Positions 1-6,751 of a stretch of 11,917 nt of DNA are shown here, piece after piece (the stretch's first letter is position 1; each line of letters opens with the position of its first letter). The stretch is from assembly GCA_023387715.1 (NCBI GenBank), contig JAEWHQ010000107.1, positions 1 through 11,917 of the forward strand, written 5' to 3'. A program made the translations under genes and the position numbers. The stretch is from Pseudomonadota bacterium (GTDB taxonomy: Bacteria > Pseudomonadota > Alphaproteobacteria > Rhizobiales > Rhizobiaceae). The notes beneath the pieces were generated by a model. It did not search any database and had not been told where the DNA came from. It saw only the letters and a program-made list of their open reading frames with translations.

Positions 1-805
1 GAATAAGCCATGCCAGAATGGCAGCTACAACCGGCTGGATCAGCAAAGTGAGCGAGGAGAATGAGGCTGGCAGATAGGCCAGCGCATAGGTGATAAGTCC
101 TTGGCCACCGGCATGGGTAATCAGCGCAAGTCCGATCAGAATTGCCCAGCCGTACAAAGTGAGCGGGAACAGGTTTGTTTCAAAGGCAACCGATACAATC
201 ACCATGGCAATACTGGCTGAAATAGTACTCGCCAGCATGATTTGCATGGCGGTGAATTTCGCGCGAAGCTTACCCAGAAACAAAATATAGCCTGCATAGA
301 ACATCGCAGCGATCAGGGCGAGGCCATCGCCTTTGACCTGTCCGTCGGTAAAACCTGCCACGCCGCCTTTCAAAACAACCAATCCGATGCAAGCAAGGAC
401 GAGCCCGATCACAAACGGGCGTGACGGACGGATGCCTAAGAAAATCCAGGCTCCGGCAGCCACAAAAATCGGTGCCATATTGGCAAGTAAGGTGGCATTG
501 GCAACGGTGGTGATATTGAGGGCTGCATGCCAGAGCGCCAGATCTCCGGCCAGAAATAAGCCCGGAATGCCGAGTGCAAAATAATCCTTCCATGTGAAGG
601 GTTCAGTTCTCGGTTCCGGCTTGATGAACATTTTATCGAATGCCAAAAGCGGCAGCATTGCCAAAGCCAAACGCCAAAAAGCTGTGGCCAGCGGACCTGT
701 TTCGGAAAGGCGCACAAAAATCGGTGATGTGCCAATAGCGACGCCGCCAAGGAACAGCGCAATCATCGCAATATGAGCAGGGCTTTTCTTCGATACAGCA
801 ATCAT
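1..805 (-). CDS. DMT superfamily (EamA-type) permease, 3' end missing
   Basis: The minus strand is open from an ATG at 805 to the left edge (268 codons), with no stop seen. The product is very hydrophobic, starting MIAVSKKSPAHIAMIALFLG, with a run of membrane segments typical of two tandem EamA repeats. The first repeat ends near residue 145 (IGLVVLKGG), and the second contains an HAGGQGLITYALAYLPAS-type stretch close to the edge. EamA proteins usually have ten helices and about 290-300 residues, so roughly the last helix is missing. The family exports amino acids or other metabolites across the inner membrane; the substrate cannot be read from sequence. A modest purine-rich stretch (GGCGGAAG) precedes the ATG. 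The upstream dehydrogenase ends in a terminator at 915-942, so this gene probably has its own promoter in 806-914. It is a different subfamily from the permease at 6748-7671. Confidence 0.88.
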   Translation of the reverse strand, partial: MIAVSKKSPAHIAMIALFLGGVAIGTSPIFVRLSETGPLATAFWRLALAMLPLLAFDKMFIKPEPRTEPFTWKDYFALGIPGLFLAGDLALWHAALNITTVANATLLANMAPIFVAAGAWIFLGIRPSRPFVIGLVLACIGLVVLKGGVAGFTDGQVKGDGLALIAAMFYAGYILFLGKLRAKFTAMQIMLASTISASIAMVIVSVAFETNLFPLTLYGWAILIGLALITHAGGQGLITYALAYLPASFSSLTLLIQPVVAAILAWLI

Positions 806-914
806 AACTTCCGCCAATACATATAAATAAACCGGCGGGCACGCTTACGAGGCTAAATATTAATTTGCCAATATTTCATGCTGTTGAAGCATTTGCTGTC
901 GGTTGGGAGACAAT

Positions 915-942
915 AAAAAGAGCCGTATCGACGGCTCTTTTT
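915..942. terminator. Bidirectional rho-independent terminator
   Basis: A perfect 12-bp stem (AAAAAGAGCCGT, 915-926, with ACGGCTCTTTTT, 931-942) closes a four-base loop ATCG. A-rich and T-rich flanks give a U-tract in either direction. It lies 56 bases past the stop of the minus-strand dehydrogenase gene and upstream of the permease gene, so its main job is probably to end the dehydrogenase transcript. Confidence 0.85.
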
Positions 943-997
943 GTAAAGTCCATAAAGGATAATGAGAGTTAAGGCAACTTAAAGAGCCGGATGCGAA

Positions 998-1870
998 TTA
1001 TTGTTCCAGCCGCGCCAGCAATGAGGATGTATCCCAGCGGCCGCCACCCAGTTTCTGCACTTCTTTATAGAATTGATCGACAAGGGCCGTCACAGGCAGC
1101 ATTGCGCCATTGCGGTTGGCTTCATCAAGGCAGATGCTCAAATCTTTGCGCATCCAGTCAACGGCAAAACCGTGATTATATTCGCCCTGATCCATGGTTT
1201 TATGGCGGTTTTCCATCTGCCATGATCCGGCAGCACCTTTGGAAATCACTTCAATAAGTTTGCTGATATCAAGGCCGGCTTTTTTACCGAAATGAATGCC
1301 TTCTGCTAAGCCTTGAACCAGACCGGCAATGCAGATCTGGTTGACCATTTTGGCCAATTGTCCGGCACCGACAGGCCCCATCAAACCGACTGAACGGGCA
1401 AAGGCTTCAATCACTGGCTTGGCCGTGTTGAAATCATTTTCATCAGCACCCACCATAACGGTGAGTACACCATTTTCAGCGCCTGCCTGACCACCGGAAA
1501 CAGGGGCATCCATAAATTTGAAACCGGCTTTTTGTGCAGCTTCTCCCAGTTCTCTGGCAATAGCTGCAGAAGCCGTGGTGTTATCAATGAAAAAGCCACC
1601 CTTTTTCATGGTCGAAAATGCACCATTTTCTCCTAATGTGACCGAGCGCAGATCGTCATCATTGCCAACGCAGGCAAAAACAAAATCAGCGTCTTTAGCT
1701 GCTTCGGCAGGCGTTGCAGCAAAGCTGCCGCCAAATTCTTTCGCCCATTTTTCAGCCTTCGCAGTGGTGCGGTTATAGACTGTTACCTCATGGCCACCTT
1801 TGTTTTTGAGGTGACCGGCCATTGGATATCCCATAACGCCAAGACCGAGATAAGCAACTTTTGCCATCAT
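998..1870 (-). CDS. NAD(P)-dependent beta-hydroxyacid dehydrogenase (3-hydroxyisobutyrate dehydrogenase / tartronate semialdehyde reductase family)
   Basis: This 290-residue protein has the length and order of the family. An N-terminal Rossmann fold carries GLGVMG (residues 9-14) and NRT (33-35), the latter at the end of the second beta strand where cofactor choice is usually made. A substrate-binding signature DAPVSGGQAGAENG lies at 120-133, and the helical domain has GAGQLAKMVNQ with the expected catalytic Lys173 and Asn176. The usual DxST motif appears as DNTT (96-99). Family members interconvert 3-hydroxyisobutyrate, tartronate semialdehyde or glyoxylate-type substrates with their reduced or oxidised forms in the cytosol; sequence alone does not decide which. 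An AAAGGA ribosome site sits five bases before the ATG at 1870, and the ATG at 1867 is equally possible. It seems to be a single-gene unit: terminator-like hairpins lie on both sides (1947-1985 and 915-942). Confidence 0.93.
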   Translation of the reverse strand: MMAKVAYLGLGVMGYPMAGHLKNKGGHEVTVYNRTTAKAEKWAKEFGGSFAATPAEAAKDADFVFACVGNDDDLRSVTLGENGAFSTMKKGGFFIDNTTASAAIARELGEAAQKAGFKFMDAPVSGGQAGAENGVLTVMVGADENDFNTAKPVIEAFARSVGLMGPVGAGQLAKMVNQICIAGLVQGLAEGIHFGKKAGLDISKLIEVISKGAAGSWQMENRHKTMDQGEYNHGFAVDWMRKDLSICLDEANRNGAMLPVTALVDQFYKEVQKLGGGRWDTSSLLARLEQ

Positions 1871-1946
1871 AAAAATCCTTTTAGAGCATTGCTTGCAAAA
1901 CTGCGCAGCTACATTGCGCCGGATAATGCATCAAAACAAAAACTTA

Positions 1947-1985
1947 TGAGCGCTTCCATCATGATATTGTCACTGGAAGCGCTCA
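1947..1985 (-). terminator. Terminator-like hairpin after the GST gene
   Basis: A perfect 12-bp inverted repeat (TGAGCGCTTCCA, 1947-1958, with TGGAAGCGCTCA, 1974-1985) encloses a 15-base loop. Read on the minus strand it starts 13 bases past the GST stop and is followed, after ATAAG, by TTTTTGTTTT. The long loop and offset T-run make it a less perfect terminator than 915-942 or 9329-9360. No similar tract follows on the plus strand. Confidence 0.6.
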
Positions 1986-1997
1986 GATACGGGTTGA

Positions 1998-2615
1998 TTA
2001 TTCAATGGTGGTCATAACGCGGTGGCGATAGGCAGGGCGTGCCTGCAACTGCTGATACCAGCGCTCTACGTTCGGCATAGACGGGCGATCAAGCTGCATG
2101 CCAAACCACAAATAGAGATTAACCCCAAGCGGGATATCGCCGATGCCAAAGGCTTTGCCCGACATCCACTCATTCTCGCCCAAATGAGCCTCGGCAATTT
2201 CGAGCACTTTGGAAAGCTCGGCAACAGATTGTGCCAGTAGTTTGGCATCACGCTGTTCTTCCGGCAGGCGCAAACCGTGCTGAATGATGGTTCGGAAATG
2301 CGGGGCAACGGAATTTGACGTCCAATCCATCCACTTTTCGGCAGAAGCGCGCTCGGCAGGGTTTTCAATCCAAAGGCTGCCTTTGCCATATTGTGCTGCC
2401 AGATAGCGCACAATCACATTGGATTCCCATAAGTAAAACGAGCCGTCTTCGAGTAGCGGCACTTTGCCGTTGGGATTGCGTTTCAGGAATTCAGGATTGT
2501 CCAGACCGCCATATTTGCCACCGGCGTGGATATATTCCACATCCTGACCGAGTTCTTCAGCCGTCCATAATGTCTTTTTGACATTGCCTGAATTATCGCG
2601 TCCCCAGATTTTCAT
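1998..2615 (-). CDS. Glutathione S-transferase family protein
   Basis: The 205-residue product has the standard GST plan. A thioredoxin-like N-terminal domain carries Ser9-Gly10-Asn11 where many bacterial GSTs have the glutathione-activating Ser, the KVPLLEDG segment with cis-Pro53, and the Glu64-Ser65 pair that binds the glutamyl part of glutathione. An all-helical C-terminal domain follows (about 85-205), with a GIGDIPLGV segment resembling the family's N-capping motif. The family conjugates or reduces electrophiles with glutathione in the cytosol; no substrate is evident. An AAGGGAAGAG ribosome site directly precedes the ATG at 2615. The gene lies 44 bases after the HisM-like permease on the same strand with no terminator between, so it probably shares the transporter transcript. 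It occupies the place usually held by the transporter's ATPase gene. Confidence 0.9.
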   Translation of the reverse strand: MKIWGRDNSGNVKKTLWTAEELGQDVEYIHAGGKYGGLDNPEFLKRNPNGKVPLLEDGSFYLWESNVIVRYLAAQYGKGSLWIENPAERASAEKWMDWTSNSVAPHFRTIIQHGLRLPEEQRDAKLLAQSVAELSKVLEIAEAHLGENEWMSGKAFGIGDIPLGVNLYLWFGMQLDRPSMPNVERWYQQLQARPAYRHRVMTTIE

Positions 2616-2659
2616 TCTCTTCCCTTTGCATTTTGTCTGTCAGCCATCATCGGCACAGA

Positions 2660-3508
2660 TCAGCGCTTCAAATGTCTGGTAATTCTGCGTTCAATCCATT
2701 CCCAAATATGACGCAATATTTCTACGATGATAAGATATAAAACAGCCGCCCACAGATATGTCTGGAAATCAAAAGTGCGCGAATAGGCACGTCTTGTTTC
2801 TCCCATCAGATCATAGACCGTGATGATAGCAACAATCGCGGAGCCTTTGATCATTAGGATGATTTCATTGCCATAAGGGCGCAATGCCACAATGAGTGCT
2901 TGCGGCAGAATGACCTTCCAGAATGTCACTCTCTTATTGAGGCCAAGTGCAGCTGCACCTTCCCATTGGCCAACGGCGACACTTTGAATAGCGCCCCGTA
3001 AAATTTCGGCCTGATAGGCGGATGTATTAAGCGTGAAGGCTAAGATGGCGCAGTTCCATGCATCGCGGAAAAACACCCAAAGGCCGACCTGTTCTAAAAA
3101 CGGCCGGAATGTACCAAAGCCATAATAAATCAGAAACGCCTGTGCCAAAAGCGGTGTGCCACGGAAAAAATAGACATAGCCATAAGAAATCCGGCGCAGA
3201 AACTTGGAGTTTGACATACGCGCCGCCGCAACAGGCAGCGAAACCAGCGCACCCAAAACAATAGAGATAGCGACAAGCTTTAATGTGGTGAGGAGGCCAG
3301 ACCAATAGCGCGGGCCATAGGTCTGTACCAGATCGATCTGCCATGAATTATAAAGATAGATGGCAAGACCGGCGAACATGATAAGCCAAAGGCCAACCAG
3401 TATATGGCCGGCGATGCGTGCCTTCGTCCAGCGCCGTTTCATTGCCGGTGGCTTTAAACATTCAACTTCAGTGCGTCTTAAAGCGGTGGAGGACATATGT
3501 TTGCTCAT
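2660..3508 (-). CDS. Polar/basic amino-acid ABC transporter permease, HisM-like
   Basis: This 282-residue inner-membrane protein has a basic cytoplasmic N-terminus of about 28 residues, then a first helix (GHILVGLWLIMFAGLAIYLY), then further helices of the HisM/ArtM permease fold. The cytoplasmic EAA loop, which docks the ATPase, reads EGAAALGLNKRVTFWKVILP, with the conserved Gly and the I-LP ending. It should pair with the permease encoded just upstream to form the channel of a basic amino-acid importer. Its ATG overlaps the previous gene's stop by four bases (ATGA, 3505-3508), and a strong GGGAGG ribosome site lies six bases before the ATG (3515-3520), so translation is coupled but has its own site. 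The C-terminus is basic (RRITRHLKR). Specificity for Lys, Arg, Orn, His or an opine cannot be read from the permease. No ATPase gene follows. Confidence 0.93.
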   Translation of the reverse strand: MSKHMSSTALRRTEVECLKPPAMKRRWTKARIAGHILVGLWLIMFAGLAIYLYNSWQIDLVQTYGPRYWSGLLTTLKLVAISIVLGALVSLPVAAARMSNSKFLRRISYGYVYFFRGTPLLAQAFLIYYGFGTFRPFLEQVGLWVFFRDAWNCAILAFTLNTSAYQAEILRGAIQSVAVGQWEGAAALGLNKRVTFWKVILPQALIVALRPYGNEIILMIKGSAIVAIITVYDLMGETRRAYSRTFDFQTYLWAAVLYLIIVEILRHIWEWIERRITRHLKR

Positions 3509-4224
3509 GCTGTGCCTCCCTTTTTATTATTGCTCGCCCAGTCACCAATCCGGTTGATGAAATAGGACGAAATAATCGCAAGGCCGAGATAAAGTAGGCA
3601 GGCAAGACCATAAAAGAGAAATGGCTCTTTGGTAACACGCGCGGCAATCTGGGTTTGACGAATAATATCTGAGAGCGAAATAACCGAGACTAGGGATGTG
3701 TCTTTGAGCAAAACAAGCCAGAGATTGGCAAGGCCGGGCAGGGCAATACGGATCAATTGCGGAAAAATGATCTTGCGCATGGTTTGCCATTTGGAAAGAC
3801 CAATGGCATAGCCTGCCTCATATTGTCCGGCAGGAATGGCACGAAAAGCTGATAAAAACACTTCGCTCGAATAGGATGAGAAAACAAAACCCAGCGCCAG
3901 CATGCCGGCGGCAAAGGAATTGATTTCAATCTGAATATTCAGCCCAAGTGCGGCAGTAAGTTTTTGTACGCCAAGCGTGGCACCGAAATAAACCAGAAAC
4001 AAAGTCAGGAGTTCGGGTAGTCCGCGGAAAATGGTTGTGTAAATATTTGAAGCCAGTCGCAAAGATGGTTCGGGCGATTGTTTGCCAAGAGCAATCAGAA
4101 AGCCAAGCGCAAGGCCAAGCGGCAGAGTAGCAACAGCCAGAGAAACAGTAATCACCAGACCAGATAAAATATTGCTGGCCCAGCCGTCAGGTCCAAAACT
4201 AATTAAACTTAAATAATAATCCAT
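3505..4224 (-). CDS. Polar/basic amino-acid ABC transporter permease, HisQ-like
   Basis: The 239-residue membrane protein begins with a short periplasmic stretch (MDYYLSLISFGPDGW) and has about five helices, matching the HisQ/OccQ size and fold. Its EAA loop reads EAGYAIGLSKWQTMRKIIFP, in good agreement with the family, so it should contact an ATPase. The segment VYFGATLGVQKLTA before the central helices is typical of the subfamily. It is the first permease after the binding-protein gene, with 148 bases and a hairpin (4330-4362) between them. The gene order binding protein, HisQ, HisM matches the known histidine/arginine operons. The ribosome site is weak: the nearest AAAAGG is about 11 bases before the ATG at 4224. 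The stop overlaps the next start by four bases. Confidence 0.93.
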   Translation of the reverse strand: MDYYLSLISFGPDGWASNILSGLVITVSLAVATLPLGLALGFLIALGKQSPEPSLRLASNIYTTIFRGLPELLTLFLVYFGATLGVQKLTAALGLNIQIEINSFAAGMLALGFVFSSYSSEVFLSAFRAIPAGQYEAGYAIGLSKWQTMRKIIFPQLIRIALPGLANLWLVLLKDTSLVSVISLSDIIRQTQIAARVTKEPFLFYGLACLLYLGLAIISSYFINRIGDWASNNKKGGTA

Positions 4225-4329
4225 GCGCTTATGCGCCTTTTCTTTCTCAAATTATGCGTGGCCTGCATTGTTGTGCTTTCAGGCCGCGTTATGACTTTTA
4301 CTGGTCTGCGTTTTAACAGATAAAATGGA

Positions 4330-4362
4330 AACGGCCTTTCTTGAGTTTGAAGAAAGGCCGTT
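4330..4362 (-). terminator. Intra-operon hairpin between binding protein and permease genes
   Basis: A perfect 13-bp stem (AACGGCCTTTCTT, 4330-4342, with AAGAAAGGCCGTT, 4350-4362) closes a seven-base loop. Read on the minus strand it starts 10 bases past the binding-protein stop and is followed by TCCATTTTATCT, a poor U-tract. A stable hairpin with weak termination at this place is known from other ABC operons, where it protects the upstream message or ends most transcripts so that binding protein exceeds permease. Complete termination is possible but would leave the permeases dependent on a second promoter. Confidence 0.65.
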
Positions 4363-4372
4363 CACTCATTGA

Positions 4373-5179
4373 TTAGTTTTCTGCACCATAGGCATCAAAC
4401 GCAAAGTACTTGTCGTTGATTTCCTTGTATTTGCCATTGGCACGAATGGCCTTGATGGCGGCAGAAAGCTTGTCTGCCAGTTCTGTATTGCCTTTTTTGA
4501 CGGCAACACCGGCACCCGGACCATGAATTTCAATGACCGGCGGGAATGTGCCAAGCATCTTACAACATGCACCTTCTGGTGTTTCCAGCCACTGCGACAG
4601 GGTCACACTATCATCATTGACGGCATCAAGACGGCCATTGACGAGGTCAAGGCGATATTCTTCCGCTGTCGGATAGGCTTTGATTTCACTGTCCGTGAAG
4701 GTCTTTTCCGAGTAATTGGCGTGGGTTGTTGAAACCTGTACGCCGATTGTTTTACCGGCGAGATCTTCTTTGGTCATGCCGGTAATCGGGCTGTCTTTTG
4801 GCACAACAATGCCCGGAGGGGTATTATAATATTTACCGCTGAAATCGACCTGCTTTTTGCGCTCTTCGGTGATCGACATTGAGGCAATATAAGCATCGAT
4901 CTTGCCAGCTTGCAGGCTCGGAATGGCACCATCCCATTCCTGTGTGACCATTTCACAATCGGCTTTCATTTCTTCACAAAGAGCAAGGCCGATTTCAACA
5001 TCAAAGCCGGTGAGTTTACCGTCTGATGTGATGAAGTTGAATGGCGGGTAAGCGCCTTCAGAGGCGATTTTAATTTTCAGTGGTTCTTCCGCCGATGCGC
5101 TGGTGATGCCAGCTGCATTGAGGCTGAGTGCAAATGCAAAAGCCGAAACGGCGTAAGTCATACGTTTTGATAGACGCAT
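4373..5179 (-). CDS. Periplasmic basic amino-acid binding protein of the HisJ/ArgT (LAO) type
   Basis: The 268-residue precursor has a Sec signal peptide (MRLSKR, a hydrophobic core, and a likely cut after ASA at residue 30). The mature protein follows the HisJ/LAO pattern closely. It has YPPFNF (44-49, with the ligand-stacking Tyr44), GKLTGFDVEIG (54-64), SMSITEERKKQVDFS (100-114, with Ser100, Ser102 and the carboxylate-binding Arg107), Thr151, and Asp190 for the ligand amino group. Cys68 and Cys75 have the spacing of the HisJ disulfide. The end, KYFAFDAYGAEN, is also HisJ-like. Glu41 stands where LAO has the side-chain-binding Asp11, which suggests a cationic ligand such as Lys, Arg, Orn or His, not proven. 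An extra Cys-Cys pair sits in EGACCKML. An AGAGGG ribosome site lies about five bases before the ATG at 5179. It is the first gene of the transporter operon. Confidence 0.95.
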   Translation of the reverse strand: MRLSKRMTYAVSAFAFALSLNAAGITSASAEEPLKIKIASEGAYPPFNFITSDGKLTGFDVEIGLALCEEMKADCEMVTQEWDGAIPSLQAGKIDAYIASMSITEERKKQVDFSGKYYNTPPGIVVPKDSPITGMTKEDLAGKTIGVQVSTTHANYSEKTFTDSEIKAYPTAEEYRLDLVNGRLDAVNDDSVTLSQWLETPEGACCKMLGTFPPVIEIHGPGAGVAVKKGNTELADKLSAAIKAIRANGKYKEINDKYFAFDAYGAEN

Positions 5180-5564
5180 TTTTCCCTCTTTATATTTGCA
5201 GCCTTTGTTTACGGTTGGTCGTATTTAAGGCCGTCGTTTATCATTGTTTTTGCACATATCTTCAGCTAGTGCGTAAAGCTGCCAGCCGAAAACATGTGTG
5301 AAGCATTTGCTTCTTATGGATTGATATTCCCATTATTTTCAGGAGAAAGGCAAGCCGTATTCAGTTTTTTCACTTTAAATAAAATTTAAAAAAAGCTTGG
5401 TGCAAATTTTTAAGCGAAATTGCGGTCAAAGTGCCGGGAAATAAGGCTTAAAAGCTGCTTTCTTGACGAGAAAATTTGCAAAATGATGATAGTCTAATAC
5501 CAAAGACGTAGAGAGGATTTGTCTCAGTCAACAGATTAACTAGTATGTGGTGGCCGTCGCGGAA
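5180..5564. other. 385-base AT-rich intergenic stretch without a convincing gene
   Basis: The stretch separates the end of mobB from the start of the binding-protein gene, both on the minus strand, so it should hold the importer promoter; I could not place a convincing -35/-10 pair for it. It contains a gapped inverted repeat, GAAGCA-TT-TGCTTC (5300-5313), about 120 bases before the binding-protein ATG, and an A/T-only hairpin, TTTAAAT-AAA-ATTTAAA (5374-5390). On the plus strand a TTGACG (5463-5468) precedes GATAGT (5488-5493) by 19 bases, a weak promoter-like pair with no gene behind it. No terminator for mobB is visible. No tRNA-like or riboswitch-like fold was recognised by eye. Confidence 0.5.
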
Positions 5565-6104
5565 TCAGCTCTTTTTCAATTCACAAAATCGCTCAATAAA
5601 ATCAGCAACAGATGTGATGTCATCGAGTTGAAAAAGCGGTAAGTGGCCGGATTGTTTGAGATCAGATGCGCTTAAATCACTTGCTAAAGCAATGATGGTT
5701 TCATTCATCTCATAGATCGGCGCTTGTTTTTGGCTGGCTTGCCTGATCACCTCAAGCTTTGGATGGGTGCCTTGTTTGTACCCTTCCACCAGCACCAGAT
5801 CAGCTGGTGATAAGCGCGTAAGAATATCATCCAAACAAGGTTCAGCGTCATCCATATTTTCATGGATGATCGCAAAGCGGCGGGATGAGACAACAGCCAC
5901 TTCTCCGGCACCGGCTTTGCGATGGCGCCATGAATCGGTTCCCTCTATATCAATGTCAAAATCATGATGCGCATGTTTGATGGTGGAAACACGCCAGCCG
6001 CGTTGTGTCAGTTCACGCACCAGTTTTTCTGTCATGGTGGTTTTACCGGCGTTTTTCCAGCCGGTGATGCCAAAGACTGGTGATGTCGTCATTTTCGTAT
6101 TCAT
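5565..6104 (-). CDS. mobB: Molybdopterin-guanine dinucleotide biosynthesis adaptor protein MobB
   Basis: This 179-residue P-loop protein matches MobB in length and motifs. The Walker A is GWKNAGKTT (15-23). The MobB signature TIKHAHHDFDID..GTDSWRHRKAGA spans 41-66. Near 102-110, DLVLVEGYK is the Walker B-like element, followed by PKLEV. MobB binds GTP and helps MobA form the guanine dinucleotide cofactor; in E. coli it is dispensable. The start at 6104 overlaps the mobA stop by four bases (ATGA), which implies translational coupling because no good ribosome site is present; ATG at codon 5 is an alternative. It is the last gene of the moaA-permease-mobA-mobB unit. The stop is TGA and no terminator hairpin is apparent after it. 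Confidence 0.95.
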   Translation of the reverse strand: MNTKMTTSPVFGITGWKNAGKTTMTEKLVRELTQRGWRVSTIKHAHHDFDIDIEGTDSWRHRKAGAGEVAVVSSRRFAIIHENMDDAEPCLDDILTRLSPADLVLVEGYKQGTHPKLEVIRQASQKQAPIYEMNETIIALASDLSASDLKQSGHLPLFQLDDITSVADFIERFCELKKS

Positions 6105-6751
6105 CGGTTCAATTGTTTTTGCAATTCGCGTGCTTTGATAAGATCAGCCGGTTCGTTAATATTGAAAAATGGGTCATATATGCTGCCATCCGGCAGGGAC
6201 TGAACGGGGAAGTCGGCTATCGTTTGCTTAATCGTCATAGCAAAACTAATGACGCTTGGCTTGTGGCTTTGGGCAAGCCAAGTGGATAGTTTTTCTGTCA
6301 GATTTGTACGCCACAGACCAAAAGTCGGGTGCGTTGCGCCATGAGAGGCGGCAAAGACGACATCACTTTGGGTGGCTTGTTGTTGGCTTAAAAGTTTTTC
6401 GAGCAGGTCACTTGGAATAAAAGGTGTGTCTGCTGCGGCGGTTACAACAAAAGCCTGATCTTTTGCATAATGCATCGCGGTGAGGATACCTGTAAGCGGG
6501 CTTGAATTATAGGCAAACTGGTCTGCAATAACGGGCAAACCAAATCGTGATAAATCGCTTTGATGCTGATTGCTGTTTAAAGCGATATGATCGGCTTGCA
6601 TTTTTAAGCGCTCAATCAAATGGGCAATCACTGGCTTGTCATCCAGCAAATGCAAATATTTGTCTCCGGTCAGCCCTCCAGCTTGCATACGGCTTGAGCG
6701 GCCACCGGCAAGAATGACAACCGGTATATGGCGTGCTTGAATGTCATTCAT
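6101..6751 (-). CDS. mobA: Molybdenum cofactor guanylyltransferase MobA
   Basis: MobA transfers GMP from GTP to the molybdenum cofactor, making the MGD form needed by DMSO-reductase-family enzymes such as nitrate reductase and formate dehydrogenase. The 216-residue product has the nucleotidyltransferase start LAGGRSSRM (14-22) and the conserved Lys31 in GDK. It also has SPLTGIL (84-90), the metal-binding Asp108 in AADTPF, THPTFGLW matching the HPTIAL segment of E. coli MobA, and FFNINEPADL (195-204) near the C-terminus. The loop between RM and DK (QAGGLTG) is a few residues longer than in E. coli MobA. Both ends overlap neighbours by four bases, the DMT permease upstream (6748-6751) and mobB downstream (6101-6104). 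Translation is therefore probably coupled throughout. A weak GGGGATC is the only ribosome-site candidate. Confidence 0.95.
   Translation of the reverse strand: MNDIQARHIPVVILAGGRSSRMQAGGLTGDKYLHLLDDKPVIAHLIERLKMQADHIALNSNQHQSDLSRFGLPVIADQFAYNSSPLTGILTAMHYAKDQAFVVTAAADTPFIPSDLLEKLLSQQQATQSDVVFAASHGATHPTFGLWRTNLTEKLSTWLAQSHKPSVISFAMTIKQTIADFPVQSLPDGSIYDPFFNINEPADLIKARELQKQLNR

Noticed and set aside
436..762. A 108-codon minus-strand frame within the first permease.
   Set aside because: It is a shifted frame of the EamA gene, whose true frame gives a continuous hydrophobic family-typical protein from 805 to the edge.
885..5311. The 13-mer TGAAGCATTTGCT occurs in two intergenic regions (885-897 and 5299-5311), each upstream of a transporter gene.
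   Set aside because: About one shared 13-mer is expected by chance in 12 kb, the copies lie at different distances from their genes, and only the second forms an inverted repeat. Not enough to call a shared operator.
5374..5390. A/T-only hairpin TTTAAAT-AAA-ATTTAAA considered as a terminator for the plus strand or for mobB.
   Set aside because: It has no GC pairs and lies far from the mobB stop; more likely just AT-rich promoter-region DNA.
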